A stretch of 64,000 bases of DNA, taken from the NCBI RefSeq assembly GCF_009908165.1, contig NZ_JAAAUC010000002.1, positions 450,050 to 514,049 of the forward strand, written 5' to 3'. The notes under the pieces were generated by a model. The model searched no databases, was not told where the DNA came from, and saw only the letters and a list, made by a program, of their open reading frames with translations. This document shows, in pieces, positions 1-12,648 of the stretch (positions within the stretch are counted from its first letter, which is position 1; each line of letters opens with the position of its first letter). The stretch comes from Frigidibacter albus. GTDB lineage: Bacteria; Pseudomonadota; Alphaproteobacteria; Rhodobacterales; Rhodobacteraceae. Both the position numbers and the translations under genes were made by a program.

Positions 1-1
1 C

Positions 2-334
2 TCGCCGCTCTGCGGGTCGACGGTGACGGCGGATGTGGTGCTGCAGGACGGAATAGTCGTGGAATTCCGGCAGGATGTGAAGGCCTGCGCGCTTGGGCAG
101 GCGGCGGCAGCGGTCGCAGGCGCGGCGATGATCGGCCGGACGCGTGCCGAAATCGAAGCTGCGCGCGATGCGCTCGCCGCGATGCTGAAAGACGCTGGTC
201 CGGTCCCCGCCGCGCCATTCGATGGCTTCGAGGTGCTGCTCCCCGCCCGCGACTATCGCAACCGTCACGCCTCGATCCTGCTCGCGCTCGAGGCGGCGGC
301 CGATGCGGCGGCGGCGGCCGAGGCCAGCAGTTAA
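2..334 (+). CDS. NifU/IscU-like iron-sulfur cluster assembly scaffold protein, 3' part
   Basis: The frame is open from the left edge of the window, so the gene's 5' end is missing. A GTG at 23 is internal, because the codons before it read SPLCGSTV, the conserved first-cysteine region of IscU/NifU-N scaffold proteins. A second cysteine lies in VKACALGQA, a typical place for the second cluster ligand. The C-terminal part (PFDGFEVLLPARDYRNRHAS) resembles the short alphaproteobacterial branch of the family annotated as iron-sulfur cluster scaffold. Members hold transient Fe-S clusters in the cytoplasm. I infer that role from the cysteine motifs; no isc or suf gene is visible because the window starts here. 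The stop overlaps the TTAA of the motif at 331-351. Confidence 0.75.
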   Translation, partial: SPLCGSTVTADVVLQDGIVVEFRQDVKACALGQAAAAVAGAAMIGRTRAEIEAARDALAAMLKDAGPVPAAPFDGFEVLLPARDYRNRHASILLALEAAADAAAAAEASS

Positions 335-351
335 CCTTGCCGAAACCTGCG
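331..351 (+). promoter_or_regulatory. Putative promoter/regulatory motif TTAA-N7-GAAACCTGCG (copy 1)
   Basis: The element reads TTAA, seven bases, then GAAACCTGCG, 44 bases before the chemoreceptor start at 395. The same arrangement with the same N7 spacing occurs at 43389-43409, ahead of the second chemoreceptor unit, and both are followed 5-6 bases later by CTA. TTAA-N7-TTAA is the CtrA box, so this may be a CtrA-linked or a dedicated chemotaxis promoter. The function is inferred from recurrence only. Confidence 0.4.
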
Positions 352-394
352 CCGGACTAGCCTTCCGACAGGCAGCGCACAGGCAGAACCCCGG

Positions 395-1825
395 ATGATT
401 CCCTTCCCTCCCCCCGAAGTCGAGGCGCAGCCGGGCCTTGTCCGCCAAGGCTGCGAGGGCTCGACCCGGCGGTTGCATCAGGCGGAACTGCTGGGGCGCG
501 ATATCGTCGATGTCGCGGGGTTCCTTGACAAGGTCGAGGAGGAGGCGGCGCAACAGATCGCGCAACTGGACGCGGTGCGCCGCGGCGCCGATGCCGTGAG
601 CCATGCCAATACCGAGGCGCTGGCCGCCGCCAGGGCGCTGGAGCGCGGGGCCGAGGAGACGATGGCGGCGGTGGAGGCCTCGGTGGCGCGGGTGCGCGGT
701 GCGGGCCGGCGTGCGCAGGAAATCGCCTCCTGGGTGCAGGAATTCGACCGAAGGATGACCGAGGTCGAGGCGGCGCTGACCGGCATCCAGGCCGCCAATG
801 GCGAGATTGCGGGGATCGCAGGGCAGGTCAACATCCTGGCGATCAACGCGAAAATCGAGGCGGCGCGGGCCGGAGAGGCCGGGCGCGGCTTTGCGGTGGT
901 GGCCGAGGCGATCAACGAGCTGTCACGCAAGACTGCTGCCACGGCGGGCGCGATTTCGGAAAACGTGCGCGGGCTGTCGGGGCGGATCGGCGGGCTCAAG
1001 GCCGATGCCGGCAAGATCTCGGCCGAGGCGGGTGCGGTGCGCAGCGAGGCGGCCGAAAGCGACCGCGCGATGGAGCATATCTCGGACGGGTTGAAGGAAA
1101 CACGCAGCGGCGCCGCGGCGATTGCCGGGCGCAGCGCCGAGGTTGCCGGCGCGGTTGCCGCCTTTGCGCCCGCCGTTGCCCGGATCGGCGCGGGCGTGGA
1201 GGGCACTTCTGGCGCGATCAGCGAGACCCGGCAGCGGATTTCGGGGCTGATCGATGCCAGCGAGACCATCGTGCAGGAGGCGGTCGGCCTTGGCGCGGAT
1301 TCGGTCGATGGCCGGCTGATCGCCGAGGTGCAGGCCGCTGCGGCAGCGATCAGCCGCGCCTTCGAAATGGGCGTGGAGCGCGGCGAGATCAGCGGGGCGG
1401 CGCTTTTCGACCGGGAGTACCGCGCAGTGGTGGGCAGCGATCCGCCGCAGTATCTGACGCGCTTCACCGAATTCACCGACAAGGTGCTCCCGGCGATCCA
1501 GGAGCCGGCGCTGGCCTTCGATCCGCGCGTGGTGTTCTGCGCGGCCGTCGATCGGGGCGGCTATCTGCCCACGCATAACCGAAAATTCTCGCAACCCCAG
1601 GGCCACGATCCGCTCTGGAACGCCGCCCATGCCCGCAACCGGCGGATCTTTGACGACCGGGTGGCGCTGAAGGCCGGCAATTCGACCGCGCCCTTCCTGC
1701 TGCAGGTCTACCGGCGCGACATGGGCGGCGGCGCCTTCGTGACGATGAAGGACCTGTCGGCGCCGATCCGGGTGAAGGGCCGGCATTGGGGCGGCTTGCG
1801 GCTGGCCTATGGGTTTGACGTGTGA
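395..1825 (+). CDS. Soluble methyl-accepting chemotaxis protein with C-terminal sensor domain
   Basis: This is a 476-residue receptor without a signal peptide or membrane segment, so it is expected in the cytoplasm. Residues about 80-260 form the coiled-coil signalling domain; the hairpin tip that contacts CheA/CheW is recognisable at 141-170 (NILAINAKIEAARAGEAGRG). Residues about 330-476 form a separate C-terminal domain with GYLPTHNRKFSQPQ, FLLQVYRRDMGGG and GRHWGG motifs, a module I associate with many alphaproteobacterial receptors and which probably binds a small ligand. The protein lacks a C-terminal NWETF-like tether. No che genes are nearby, so it is an orphan receptor that would feed a chemosensory array encoded elsewhere. 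The promoter-like motif at 331-351 lies just upstream. Confidence 0.9.
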   Translation: MIPFPPPEVEAQPGLVRQGCEGSTRRLHQAELLGRDIVDVAGFLDKVEEEAAQQIAQLDAVRRGADAVSHANTEALAAARALERGAEETMAAVEASVARVRGAGRRAQEIASWVQEFDRRMTEVEAALTGIQAANGEIAGIAGQVNILAINAKIEAARAGEAGRGFAVVAEAINELSRKTAATAGAISENVRGLSGRIGGLKADAGKISAEAGAVRSEAAESDRAMEHISDGLKETRSGAAAIAGRSAEVAGAVAAFAPAVARIGAGVEGTSGAISETRQRISGLIDASETIVQEAVGLGADSVDGRLIAEVQAAAAAISRAFEMGVERGEISGAALFDREYRAVVGSDPPQYLTRFTEFTDKVLPAIQEPALAFDPRVVFCAAVDRGGYLPTHNRKFSQPQGHDPLWNAAHARNRRIFDDRVALKAGNSTAPFLLQVYRRDMGGGAFVTMKDLSAPIRVKGRHWGGLRLAYGFDV

Positions 1826-1841
1826 GGGAGGTAGGGGCATG

Positions 1842-1877
1842 AAAAAAAACCGCCGCCACCCTGGGGGATGGCGGCGG
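1842..1877 (-). terminator. Rho-independent terminator reading leftward
   Basis: On the minus strand CCGCCGCCA and TGGCGGCGG form a 9-bp stem directly followed by eight T residues. It would end minus-strand transcripts coming from the small SOS-box gene at 2205-2327, about 330 bases away. It lies 16 bases after the stop of the chemoreceptor, whose own transcript would not get a T-run here. Confidence 0.8.
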
Positions 1878-2204
1878 CAAGTGGCGCAGATTCCGGTCAC
1901 CGGCTGGCCGGGGTGCGGACCCGGCAGGACAGGGGTTGATGCGGACGGGCGGGGTTGGCCCGCCGCATCGCCGGGTGGAAAAGGCGCGAGGCAGTTCGAG
2001 AGAGGCGCGCGGCAGGGGCCACGGTCGGTATCAGTGTGCGGCGGGTTTCTCGCCGCCGCAAAATTCTTGGCACCGGCAAGCCGGTGGACGGATTGGACCA
2101 AGCGCCCTGCCTGAGGGGCGGGGGACGACCGGCATTTGTCGCTCTGAAGGCTCCGGACGGGGACAAGACGCCGGCCGGCGGTCAGCCGTCGACAGGCGAT
2201 CGCG
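1878..2204. other. Non-coding stretch with hairpins, probable 3' UTR of the small gene at 2205
   Basis: I find no convincing gene here. On the minus strand it contains CACCGGCTTGCCGGTG and TGCGGCGGcgagaaacCCGCCGCA hairpins before the terminator at 1842-1877, so it may be a long structured 3' UTR or a small RNA. The open frames present are arginine/proline-rich and lack recognisable features. Confidence 0.4.
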
Positions 2205-2327
2205 TCAGACGAGCCCGGGAAGGTGCAGGCCGACCACCAGCATCACCATCAGCGCAACGGCGCCAGCGGCATCCTCGATCAGCGTTTCGCGCGAGCGAAG
2301 GAGGACGGATCTGATCTCTGCGAACAT
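2205..2327 (-). CDS. Small single-pass membrane protein (40 aa) under a tandem SOS box
   Basis: The gene encodes 40 residues. The N-terminus is charged (MFAEIRSVLLRSRETLIEDA), followed by one hydrophobic helix at about 20-39 (AGAVALMVMLVVGLHLPGLV). The ATG is preceded nine bases upstream by AGGAG, a good ribosome binding site. Upstream at 2391-2426 lie direct GTTC repeats spaced by seven bases, the LexA site of alphaproteobacteria. Small LexA-controlled single-pass proteins such as SidA of Caulobacter block cell division after DNA damage; similarity here is in size, topology and control, not demonstrated homology. Transcripts could run to the terminator at 1842-1877. A toxin-like or signalling peptide is an alternative. 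Confidence 0.7.
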   Translation of the reverse strand: MFAEIRSVLLRSRETLIEDAAGAVALMVMLVVGLHLPGLV

Positions 2328-2390
2328 CGGCTGGCTCCTGTCGGGTGTTTATGTTGCTGCTTTGTTCTCATTTTTCGGGGCGCCTGTAAA

Positions 2391-2426
2391 GAACTTTTTA
2401 AGAACTTTGACAGAACATCCGGGAAC
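2391..2426 (-). promoter_or_regulatory. Tandem SOS (LexA) boxes
   Basis: On the plus strand GAAC occurs at 2391, 2402, 2413 and 2423. The first three are separated by exactly seven bases and the last by six. Read on the minus strand this is GTTC-N7-GTTC-N7-GTTC, matching the direct-repeat LexA operator known for Rhodobacter and other alphaproteobacteria. It lies in a locally AT-rich patch 64-99 bases before the small gene at 2205-2327. Confidence 0.75.
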
Positions 2427-2429
2427 ACG

Positions 2430-2947
2430 CGAGAGGAGAGATCGAGGTGATGCGCCCAACCATCGGAACCGGCAGCGGAATCTGCCGTGCCAGCCCCCGC
2501 TCCACAAGAGCGCGGAGTCGTCCCGGCCTTGGGAGGCGCCTTCGCCTCGCCAGTCTGCGTCGGTAGCGCCCGTGTTCAGGTGTGGCGGACACCCCCTGCG
2601 GGACGCGCCCGGCGGCGATGCGGCCGCATCGCGCTCTACCCCCCCGCCAGCCCGGACCCTTGTCGTGCTTGGCCGCGCCCATGGGCTTGCAGGCGGCTGG
2701 CGCGCAGACATGGTCTGTGCATCCGCCAGCTTTGCCCGTTGGTGCTCGCGGAGATGACGACCCATGGCGCGACTCGAAGGGTGATGTTCATCTGCCCCGA
2801 TCTCCGAGGCGCGGCAGGAAGGCTCGCGCGTGGAATTGGGCAGGGCCATGGCGGCGCCAGTTGGGTGGGCAGGCCGGTCAGGCTGCAGGTCGGCGGCCCT
2901 GCACGTGGCGCGGTCCCCCCCGTGCTTCGCGGCGCAGTCGATCGCCC
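2430..2947. other. Gene-poor interval between SOS boxes and recG
   Basis: No gene is convincing in these 518 bases. A plus-strand frame of 38 codons (ATG at 2450, AGGAG upstream) would give a very arginine-rich peptide and is not supported otherwise. An 18-bp perfect palindrome, GCGATGCGGCCGCATCGC, lies at 2615-2632. Confidence 0.35.
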
Positions 2948-5053
2948 TTACCCGACCGAGATCAACCGGATCGCGCGGTCCTGTTCCATCAGCCACAGCA
3001 GCACCCGCGCTGCCTGGCCGCGCGGGCCGGTCAGGGCGGGGTCCACCGCCAGCAGAGCGCGGGCGTCGCTTTGCGCCACCGCCAGCAGCGCGGCCTGGCG
3101 CTCGAGATCGGCGATGCGGAACCGAGGCAGCCCCGACTGCGCGGTGCCGATCATGTCGCCGGCGCCGCGGATCGCCAGATCTTCCTCAGCGATGCGGAAA
3201 CCGTCCTCGGTTTCGCGCAGCAACTGCAACCGGCGTTCGGCAGTGCCGCCAAGCGGCGGTTGGTAGAGCAAAAGGCAGGTGGACTCCGCCGCCCCCCGCC
3301 CGACCCGGCCCCGCAGCTGGTGCAACTGCGCGAGGCCGAAGATCTCGGCGCGCTCGATCACCATGATCGAGGCATTGGGTACGTTCACCCCCACCTCGAT
3401 CACCGTGGTGGCGACCAGAACCTTGCTGCGACCGGCGGCGAAGGCGGCCATTGCGGCGTCCTTCTCGGCGGGCGGCATCTGGCCGTGGACAAGGCCCACG
3501 ACGCCTTCGCCAAGCGCGGCGCGCAACATCCCGAAGCGCTCGGTCGCGGCGGTCAGGTCCAGCACCTCGCTTTCCTCGACCAGCGGGCAGACCCAATAGG
3601 CCTGGCGCCCCTCGGCCACGGCGCGGTGCAGATGGTCCACCACCTCGTCGATGCGTCCGGTGGAGACGAGCGCGGTGCGCACCGGCTGGCGGCCCGCGGG
3701 CTTTTCGTCCAGCAGGCTGACATCCATGTCGCCATATTGCGCCAGCGCCAGGCTGCGCGGGATCGGCGTCGCCGTCATCACCAGCACATCGGCGGCCTGG
3801 CCCTTGGCGCCAAGCTCCATCCGCTGCGCCACGCCGAAGCGGTGCTGTTCATCGACCACCGCCAGCCGGAGGTCGTAAAAATTCACATCCTTCTGAAAAA
3901 TCGCATGGGTTCCGACGAGCACATCGATCTTCCCCTCCGCCAGCGCGGCCAGTTTCGCGGCGCGGTCGGCGCCCTTGTCGCGCCCGGTGAGCAGCGCGAT
4001 GCGGACCCCGGCGGCTTCGGCCATGGGCCTCAGGCTCTCCAGATGCTGGCGCGCCAGGATCTCGGTCGGGGCCATCATCGCGCCCTGCCCGCCCGCCTCG
4101 ACCGCGACCAGCAGCGCAAGGAAGGCGACCAGCGTCTTGCCGGCGCCGACATCGCCCTGCAGCAGGCGGTTCATCCGCCGGTCACTGGCCATGTCGGCGG
4201 CGATCTCGGACAGGGTGCGGGTCTGCGCGCCGGTCGGGGAATAGGGGAGCGATTCCAAAACCTTGCGCTGCAAGACCCCTGTGCCGCGGCTCGCGCGCCC
4301 CTTGCCGCGGCGCAGGGTAGCGCGGGCCAAAGCGAGGGTCAGCTGATGCGCGAAGAGCTCGTCATAGGCCAGGCGGGCGCGGGCCGGGGCGGTCGCGGCC
4401 ATATCCGCGCCCGAGGCCGGGGCATGGGCGGCGTGCAGGGCGCCCGCCCAGTCCGGCCAGCCCTCGCGCGCCTTCAGGGCGGGGTCGATCCATTCGGCAA
4501 GGTCCGGCGCCCGTTCCAGCGCCGCCGCCGCCGCCCGGGCCACCGGCTTCTGGCCGAGGCCGGCGGTCAGCGGATAGACCGGCTCCCAGGCGGGCAGGCT
4601 TGCGCCCTCCTCGGGGCGCAGGATGTGATCGGGGTGGACGATCTGCGCGACATTGTCGAAGATTTCGAGTTTTCCGGAAACTATGCGCCTTTGCCCGGTC
4701 GGCAGCTGGGTTTGCAGCCAGTCGCCCTTGGCGCGGAAAAACACCAGCTGGAACTCGGTCACCGCATCGCGGACCATCACCCGATAGGGGCCGCCCTTGC
4801 GCAAGGGGGGGAAATGCGCGCCCACCGTCACCTCGACCGTCGCCACCGCGGGGGGCAGATAGTCGCGGATCGAGGCGCGGGGGCGCCGGTCGACGCCCGA
4901 ATGCGGCAGGGTGAACAGCAGGTCGCGCGGTTTTTCCACGCCGAGCCCGGCCATGAGCTTGGCGGTCTTCGGGCCGACCCCCTCCAGCGTTTCCAGCTCT
5001 GCGAACAGCGGGAACAGCACCGGCGGGCGGCCTTTCACGGGCGCGTCGTTCAC
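2948..5053 (-). CDS. recG: ATP-dependent DNA helicase RecG
   Basis: RecG remodels stalled replication forks and Holliday junctions. The 701-residue length fits the family. A wedge/OB-fold region covers roughly residues 60-150, the Walker A motif GDVGAGKT is at 300-307, and the motif II box DEQHRFG at 401-407 is the DEQH variant typical of RecG. MTATPIPR (motif III) and HQLRGRVGRG (motif VI) follow. The start is GTG at 5053, one base after the TGA of ligA, so the two genes are almost certainly cotranscribed and translationally coupled. The N-terminal helix-hairpin-helix-like segment (LEGVGPKTAKLMAGLG) is intact. Confidence 0.97.
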   Translation of the reverse strand: MNDAPVKGRPPVLFPLFAELETLEGVGPKTAKLMAGLGVEKPRDLLFTLPHSGVDRRPRASIRDYLPPAVATVEVTVGAHFPPLRKGGPYRVMVRDAVTEFQLVFFRAKGDWLQTQLPTGQRRIVSGKLEIFDNVAQIVHPDHILRPEEGASLPAWEPVYPLTAGLGQKPVARAAAAALERAPDLAEWIDPALKAREGWPDWAGALHAAHAPASGADMAATAPARARLAYDELFAHQLTLALARATLRRGKGRASRGTGVLQRKVLESLPYSPTGAQTRTLSEIAADMASDRRMNRLLQGDVGAGKTLVAFLALLVAVEAGGQGAMMAPTEILARQHLESLRPMAEAAGVRIALLTGRDKGADRAAKLAALAEGKIDVLVGTHAIFQKDVNFYDLRLAVVDEQHRFGVAQRMELGAKGQAADVLVMTATPIPRSLALAQYGDMDVSLLDEKPAGRQPVRTALVSTGRIDEVVDHLHRAVAEGRQAYWVCPLVEESEVLDLTAATERFGMLRAALGEGVVGLVHGQMPPAEKDAAMAAFAAGRSKVLVATTVIEVGVNVPNASIMVIERAEIFGLAQLHQLRGRVGRGAAESTCLLLYQPPLGGTAERRLQLLRETEDGFRIAEEDLAIRGAGDMIGTAQSGLPRFRIADLERQAALLAVAQSDARALLAVDPALTGPRGQAARVLLWLMEQDRAIRLISVG

Positions 5054-5054
5054 C

Positions 5055-8010
<2,956 letters not shown>

Positions 8011-8062
8011 CTGGGGTCACTCCGCTTTATCCCTCGAACTTCGCCACAGTCGGGGCAAATGG

Positions 8063-8077
8063 TTAATCAGGGGTTAC
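8063..8077 (-). promoter_or_regulatory. CtrA box upstream of ctrA
   Basis: The plus strand reads TTAA, seven bases, TTAC; the consensus CtrA site is TTAA-N7-TTAA. It is 53 bases before the ctrA start in the ctrA-sciP intergenic space. Autoregulation is inferred from the match. Confidence 0.55.
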
Positions 8078-8104
8078 TCTCGCAGAGTGCAGGCCGCCTT
8101 CAAC

Positions 8105-8383
8105 TTAAAGTTGTCTATACCGCTGCAAGGTCGTCACTTTCAGCGCGGCCTCGCCATGTTGATTTACGGCGGCCCGCCAGAGATCGAATTCCTCTTCCGA
8201 TAGCCCGTAGCGCTCCAGCGCGTCCTTGAGCGAGATCAACCCATAGGCGACTGCCTTGACCACCTTCGCCTTGCGGCTGGCGACCCATCGGCGGGTCTCG
8301 GGCGGAGGCAGGTCGGCGCGGGTCATCACCGTGCCATCTGGCAGCGTCACGGCGCGGGGGCCCTGGATTTTCTTCAGATACAT
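8105..8383 (-). CDS. sciP: CtrA inhibitor SciP (DUF1153 family)
   Basis: SciP binds CtrA at target promoters and blocks its transcriptional activity in Caulobacter. The 92-residue product has the family hallmarks GPRAVTLPDGTVMTRADLPPP near the N-terminus and a compact helix-turn-helix region with RRWVASRKAKVVKAV and LSLKDALERYGLSEEEF. It precedes ctrA on the same strand with about 95 bases between them. Adjacent placement of the regulator and its inhibitor supports both calls. The start at 8383 gives the length usual for the family. Confidence 0.92.
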   Translation of the reverse strand: MYLKKIQGPRAVTLPDGTVMTRADLPPPETRRWVASRKAKVVKAVAYGLISLKDALERYGLSEEEFDLWRAAVNQHGEAALKVTTLQRYRQL

Positions 8384-8473
8384 ACGGCTGTCCCTCGCGG
8401 ATCGCAGGCTGATATCGCAGGCTGATCCGGGGCAAGCTGCCCGGACGGGCTTAAGGAGCGGTGAAACGCGGGG

Positions 8474-8501
8474 TTGTGAGTGTGTCGCATTTTCCTATAT
8501 T
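8474..8501 (+). promoter_or_regulatory. Putative sigma70-type promoter of mnmA
   Basis: TTGTGA at 8474-8479 and TATATT at 8496-8501 are separated by 16 bases, in a locally AT-rich segment of otherwise GC-rich DNA. The mnmA start codon is 66 bases further on. sciP is divergent on the other side. Confidence 0.55.
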
Positions 8502-8566
8502 CCAGCGATCTTCCGCGCCCATCCCCTGCCCCGCCCGCACGATCGGGCCGCCACAAGGCCGCCGCC

Positions 8567-9712
8567 ATGCCGCTCGACACACCCCATCCGCTCAATTCGC
8601 TCGGCTTTGCCAAGCCGCCCGCCGAGACGCGGGTGGTGGTGGCGATGTCGGGCGGGGTCGACAGTTCCGTCGTGGCGGCGATGCTGAAGGAAGAGGGCTA
8701 TGACGTCGTCGGCGTCACGCTGCAGCTGTACGATCACGGCGCGGCGCTGGCCAAGAAGGGCGCCTGCTGCGCGGGCCGCGATATCCATGATGCGCGGCGC
8801 GTCGCGGAAACCATGGGCTTTGCGCATTACGTGCTGGATTACGAGAACACCTTCCGCGAGGCGGTGATCGAGGAATTCGCCGACGCCTATCTGGCGGGCG
8901 CGACGCCGGTGCCCTGCATCCGCTGCAACGAGCGGGTGAAGTTCAAGGATCTGCTGGCGACGGCCAAGGACCTCGACGCCGATTGCATGGCGACGGGGCA
9001 TTACATCCAGCGCCATGTCGGCGCGGCGGGGCCGGAGCTGCATTCGGCCGCCGATCCGAACCGCGACCAGAGCTATTTCCTGTTCTCGACCACGCCCGAG
9101 CAGCTGGCCTATCTGCGCTTTCCGCTTGGCCATCTTCACAGCAAGGCGGAAACCCGGGCGCTGGCGGCGAAATACGGGCTTTCGGTGGCGGACAAGCCCG
9201 ACAGTCAGGACATCTGCTTCGTCCCCGATGGCAACTATGCCGCGGTGATCGAGAAGCTGCGGCCGGGGGCTGCGGAGCCCGGCGACATCGTCGATCTGGA
9301 GGGCCGGGTGATCGGCGCGCATCGCGGCGTGATCCATTACACCATCGGCCAGCGCCGCGGGCTTGGCATCGGCGGACAGGGCGATCCGCTGTTCGTGGTG
9401 CGGCTGGACCCGGACAGCCGCCGGGTGATCGTCGGCCCGCGCGAGGCGCTGTCCACGCGGACGGTGCCGCTGCGCGAGATCAACTGGCTGGGGGATGAGC
9501 CGTTCGACAGCCGCCCCGAATGGCATGTCGCGGTCAAGGTCCGCTCCACCCGCCCGCCGCGGCCGGCGGTGATCCGGCCGATTTCGGCGACGGAAGCCGA
9601 GGTGGAGCTGCTGGACCCCGAAACCGGGATCAGCCCGGGGCAGGCCTGCGTGTTCTATGACACCGAGAGCACCCGCATTCTGGGCGGTGGATGGATCTGG
9701 CGGGGGCGCTGA
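8567..9712 (+). CDS. mnmA: tRNA-specific 2-thiouridylase MnmA
   Basis: MnmA activates U34 of Lys, Glu and Gln tRNAs with ATP and inserts sulfur from a persulfide relay. The 381-residue product carries the PP-loop SGGVDSS at 28-34. The two catalytic cysteines fit Cys117 (TPVPCIRCN) and Cys217 ([11 protein letters not shown]), equivalent to the disulfide/persulfide pair of the E. coli enzyme. The ATG at 8567 gives the normal N-terminus; an upstream in-frame extension is rich in Pro/Arg and unlikely. The promoter at 8474-8501 fits a monocistronic unit. A family A repeat follows the stop. Confidence 0.96.
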   Translation: MPLDTPHPLNSLGFAKPPAETRVVVAMSGGVDSSVVAAMLKEEGYDVVGVTLQLYDHGAALAKKGACCAGRDIHDARRVAETMGFAHYVLDYENTFREAVIEEFADAYLAGATPVPCIRCNERVKFKDLLATAKDLDADCMATGHYIQRHVGAAGPELHSAADPNRDQSYFLFSTTPEQLAYLRFPLGHLHSKAETRALAAKYGLSVADKPDSQDICFVPDGNYAAVIEKLRPGAAEPGDIVDLEGRVIGAHRGVIHYTIGQRRGLGIGGQGDPLFVVRLDPDSRRVIVGPREALSTRTVPLREINWLGDEPFDSRPEWHVAVKVRSTRPPRPAVIRPISATEAEVELLDPETGISPGQACVFYDTESTRILGGGWIWRGR

Positions 9713-9727
9713 GGGGGCTTGCCCTGA

Positions 9728-9896
9728 CAGAGGGCAGCGCCCGTCCGCCGGGTGGGCGAGCAACAGCAGTTCTAGGCGCTTTATGGTGCGGCATCTCCCC
9801 ACCGCAGGTCTACGCACATGCGTTGCGGAGCGCCCACCCGAGGGGGCGGACGGGCGCTGCCCGGCGGCGCCAAGGCGCCTTGATTCCGGGCAAGGG
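9728..9896 (+). repeat. Family A intergenic repeat, copy 1
   Basis: A long imperfect hairpin is formed by CAGCGCCCGTCCGCCGGGTGGGCG and its complement ending GGGCGGACGGGCGCTG. The loop of about 80 bases has TTCTAGGCGCTTTATGGTGC. A second hairpin (GCCCGG, GGCGCC-AA-GGCGCC, CCGGGC) follows. Copies lie at 29877, 56721 and 60929 in the same orientation. Confidence 0.85.
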
Positions 9897-10009
9897 GGGC
9901 ACAGCCCTCGGACGTTCGCGTCAACCAGAGCGGATATTTCCCACCAACCCCCGCCCCGCCCCCACGCCCCCCGTTGACGCCGCCCGCGGCCCCCTGTAGC
10001 CCCCGGCAC

Positions 10010-11836
<1,827 letters not shown>

Positions 11837-11855
11837 CAGGCCCGCTCCCGCCCCC

Positions 11856-12614
11856 TCAGTTCGGCAATGTGACGATCAACGCCCCGCGATCCGTCGCCAC
11901 CACCGTATGCTCATATTGTACCACCGGCGCGGCGGGCTCGCTGTAGAGCGTCCATCCGTCAGCGCGGGTGCCCGTGCCCTCGGTCGCCCAGATCCCGCCC
12001 TTCGACAGGAACGGCTCCACCGTCAGCACGAGGCCCCGGTGGATGCGGCGCTTGTCGCGCGTGGGCCAGGTCGGCACCTCCTCGGGGTCCTCATGCAGCG
12101 CCCGGCCGACCCCGTGGCTGGCAAGGTTGCGGATCAGGGTGTAGCCCTTGGCCTGCGCAAACCGGCCCACGGCATTGCCGATCCCCGCCAGCGGCTTGCC
12201 ATGCCCGACCTGCGCGATGCCGATCTGCATCGCCCGCTTGCCATCGCGGCAAAGGCGGTCCAGCGAGGGGCGCACCGGCGCGATGCGGAAACTGGCACCG
12301 GTATCGGCGAAATAGCCGGCCTTGCTGGCCGAGACGTCGATATTGACCAGATCGCCCGCCTTCAGGACCCGCCCGCCGGGAATGCCGTGCGCGATCTCTT
12401 CATTGACGCTGATGCAGGTCGCGCCCGGGAAGTCATAGGTCGCCTCGGGCGCCGGGATGGCCCCCTCCCGCTCCAGCAGCGCGCGGCCGATGGCATCGAG
12501 CTCGCGCGTGGTCATCCCCGGCTCCATCGCCTTTGCCATCGCGTGCATTGTGCGCGCGACGATGCCGCCGATGGTTTTCAGCCCGTCCAGCTCGTCCTGA
12601 TGGGTGATGGTCAT
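11856..12614 (-). CDS. map: Type I methionine aminopeptidase
   Basis: Map removes the initiator methionine from nascent proteins. The 252-residue product has all five metal ligands of the pita-bread fold: Asp93, Asp104, His167, Glu200 and Glu235, in the contexts NIDVSA, YFADTG, ASHGVG, LTVEPF and QYEHTV. The ATG at 12614 (MTITHQDELD) gives standard length. It is 34 bases downstream of the HNH gene stop on the same strand, and its end converges with the ABC-F gene. Confidence 0.95.
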   Translation of the reverse strand: MTITHQDELDGLKTIGGIVARTMHAMAKAMEPGMTTRELDAIGRALLEREGAIPAPEATYDFPGATCISVNEEIAHGIPGGRVLKAGDLVNIDVSASKAGYFADTGASFRIAPVRPSLDRLCRDGKRAMQIGIAQVGHGKPLAGIGNAVGRFAQAKGYTLIRNLASHGVGRALHEDPEEVPTWPTRDKRRIHRGLVLTVEPFLSKGGIWATEGTGTRADGWTLYSEPAAPVVQYEHTVVATDRGALIVTLPN

Positions 12615-12648
12615 GGAGCGCCCTTCCGGGGTGCGGCAGGGGCGCCCC

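Noticed and set aside
1897..2166. 89-codon minus-strand frame between the chemoreceptor and the SOS peptide
   Set aside because: TTG start, no ribosome site, Arg/Pro-rich translation, and it spans stable hairpins. It reads like non-coding DNA.
2450..2566. 38-codon plus-strand frame after the SOS boxes, with AGGAG upstream
   Set aside because: The product is almost wholly Arg/Ser/Gly. The TTGACA at 2407 lacks a matching -10. It stays an unproven possibility and was not annotated as a gene.
2615..2632. 18-bp palindrome GCGATGCGGCCGCATCGC as a regulatory site
   Set aside because: Found only once, in GC-rich non-coding DNA. Such palindromes are expected by chance here, and no gene start is nearby.
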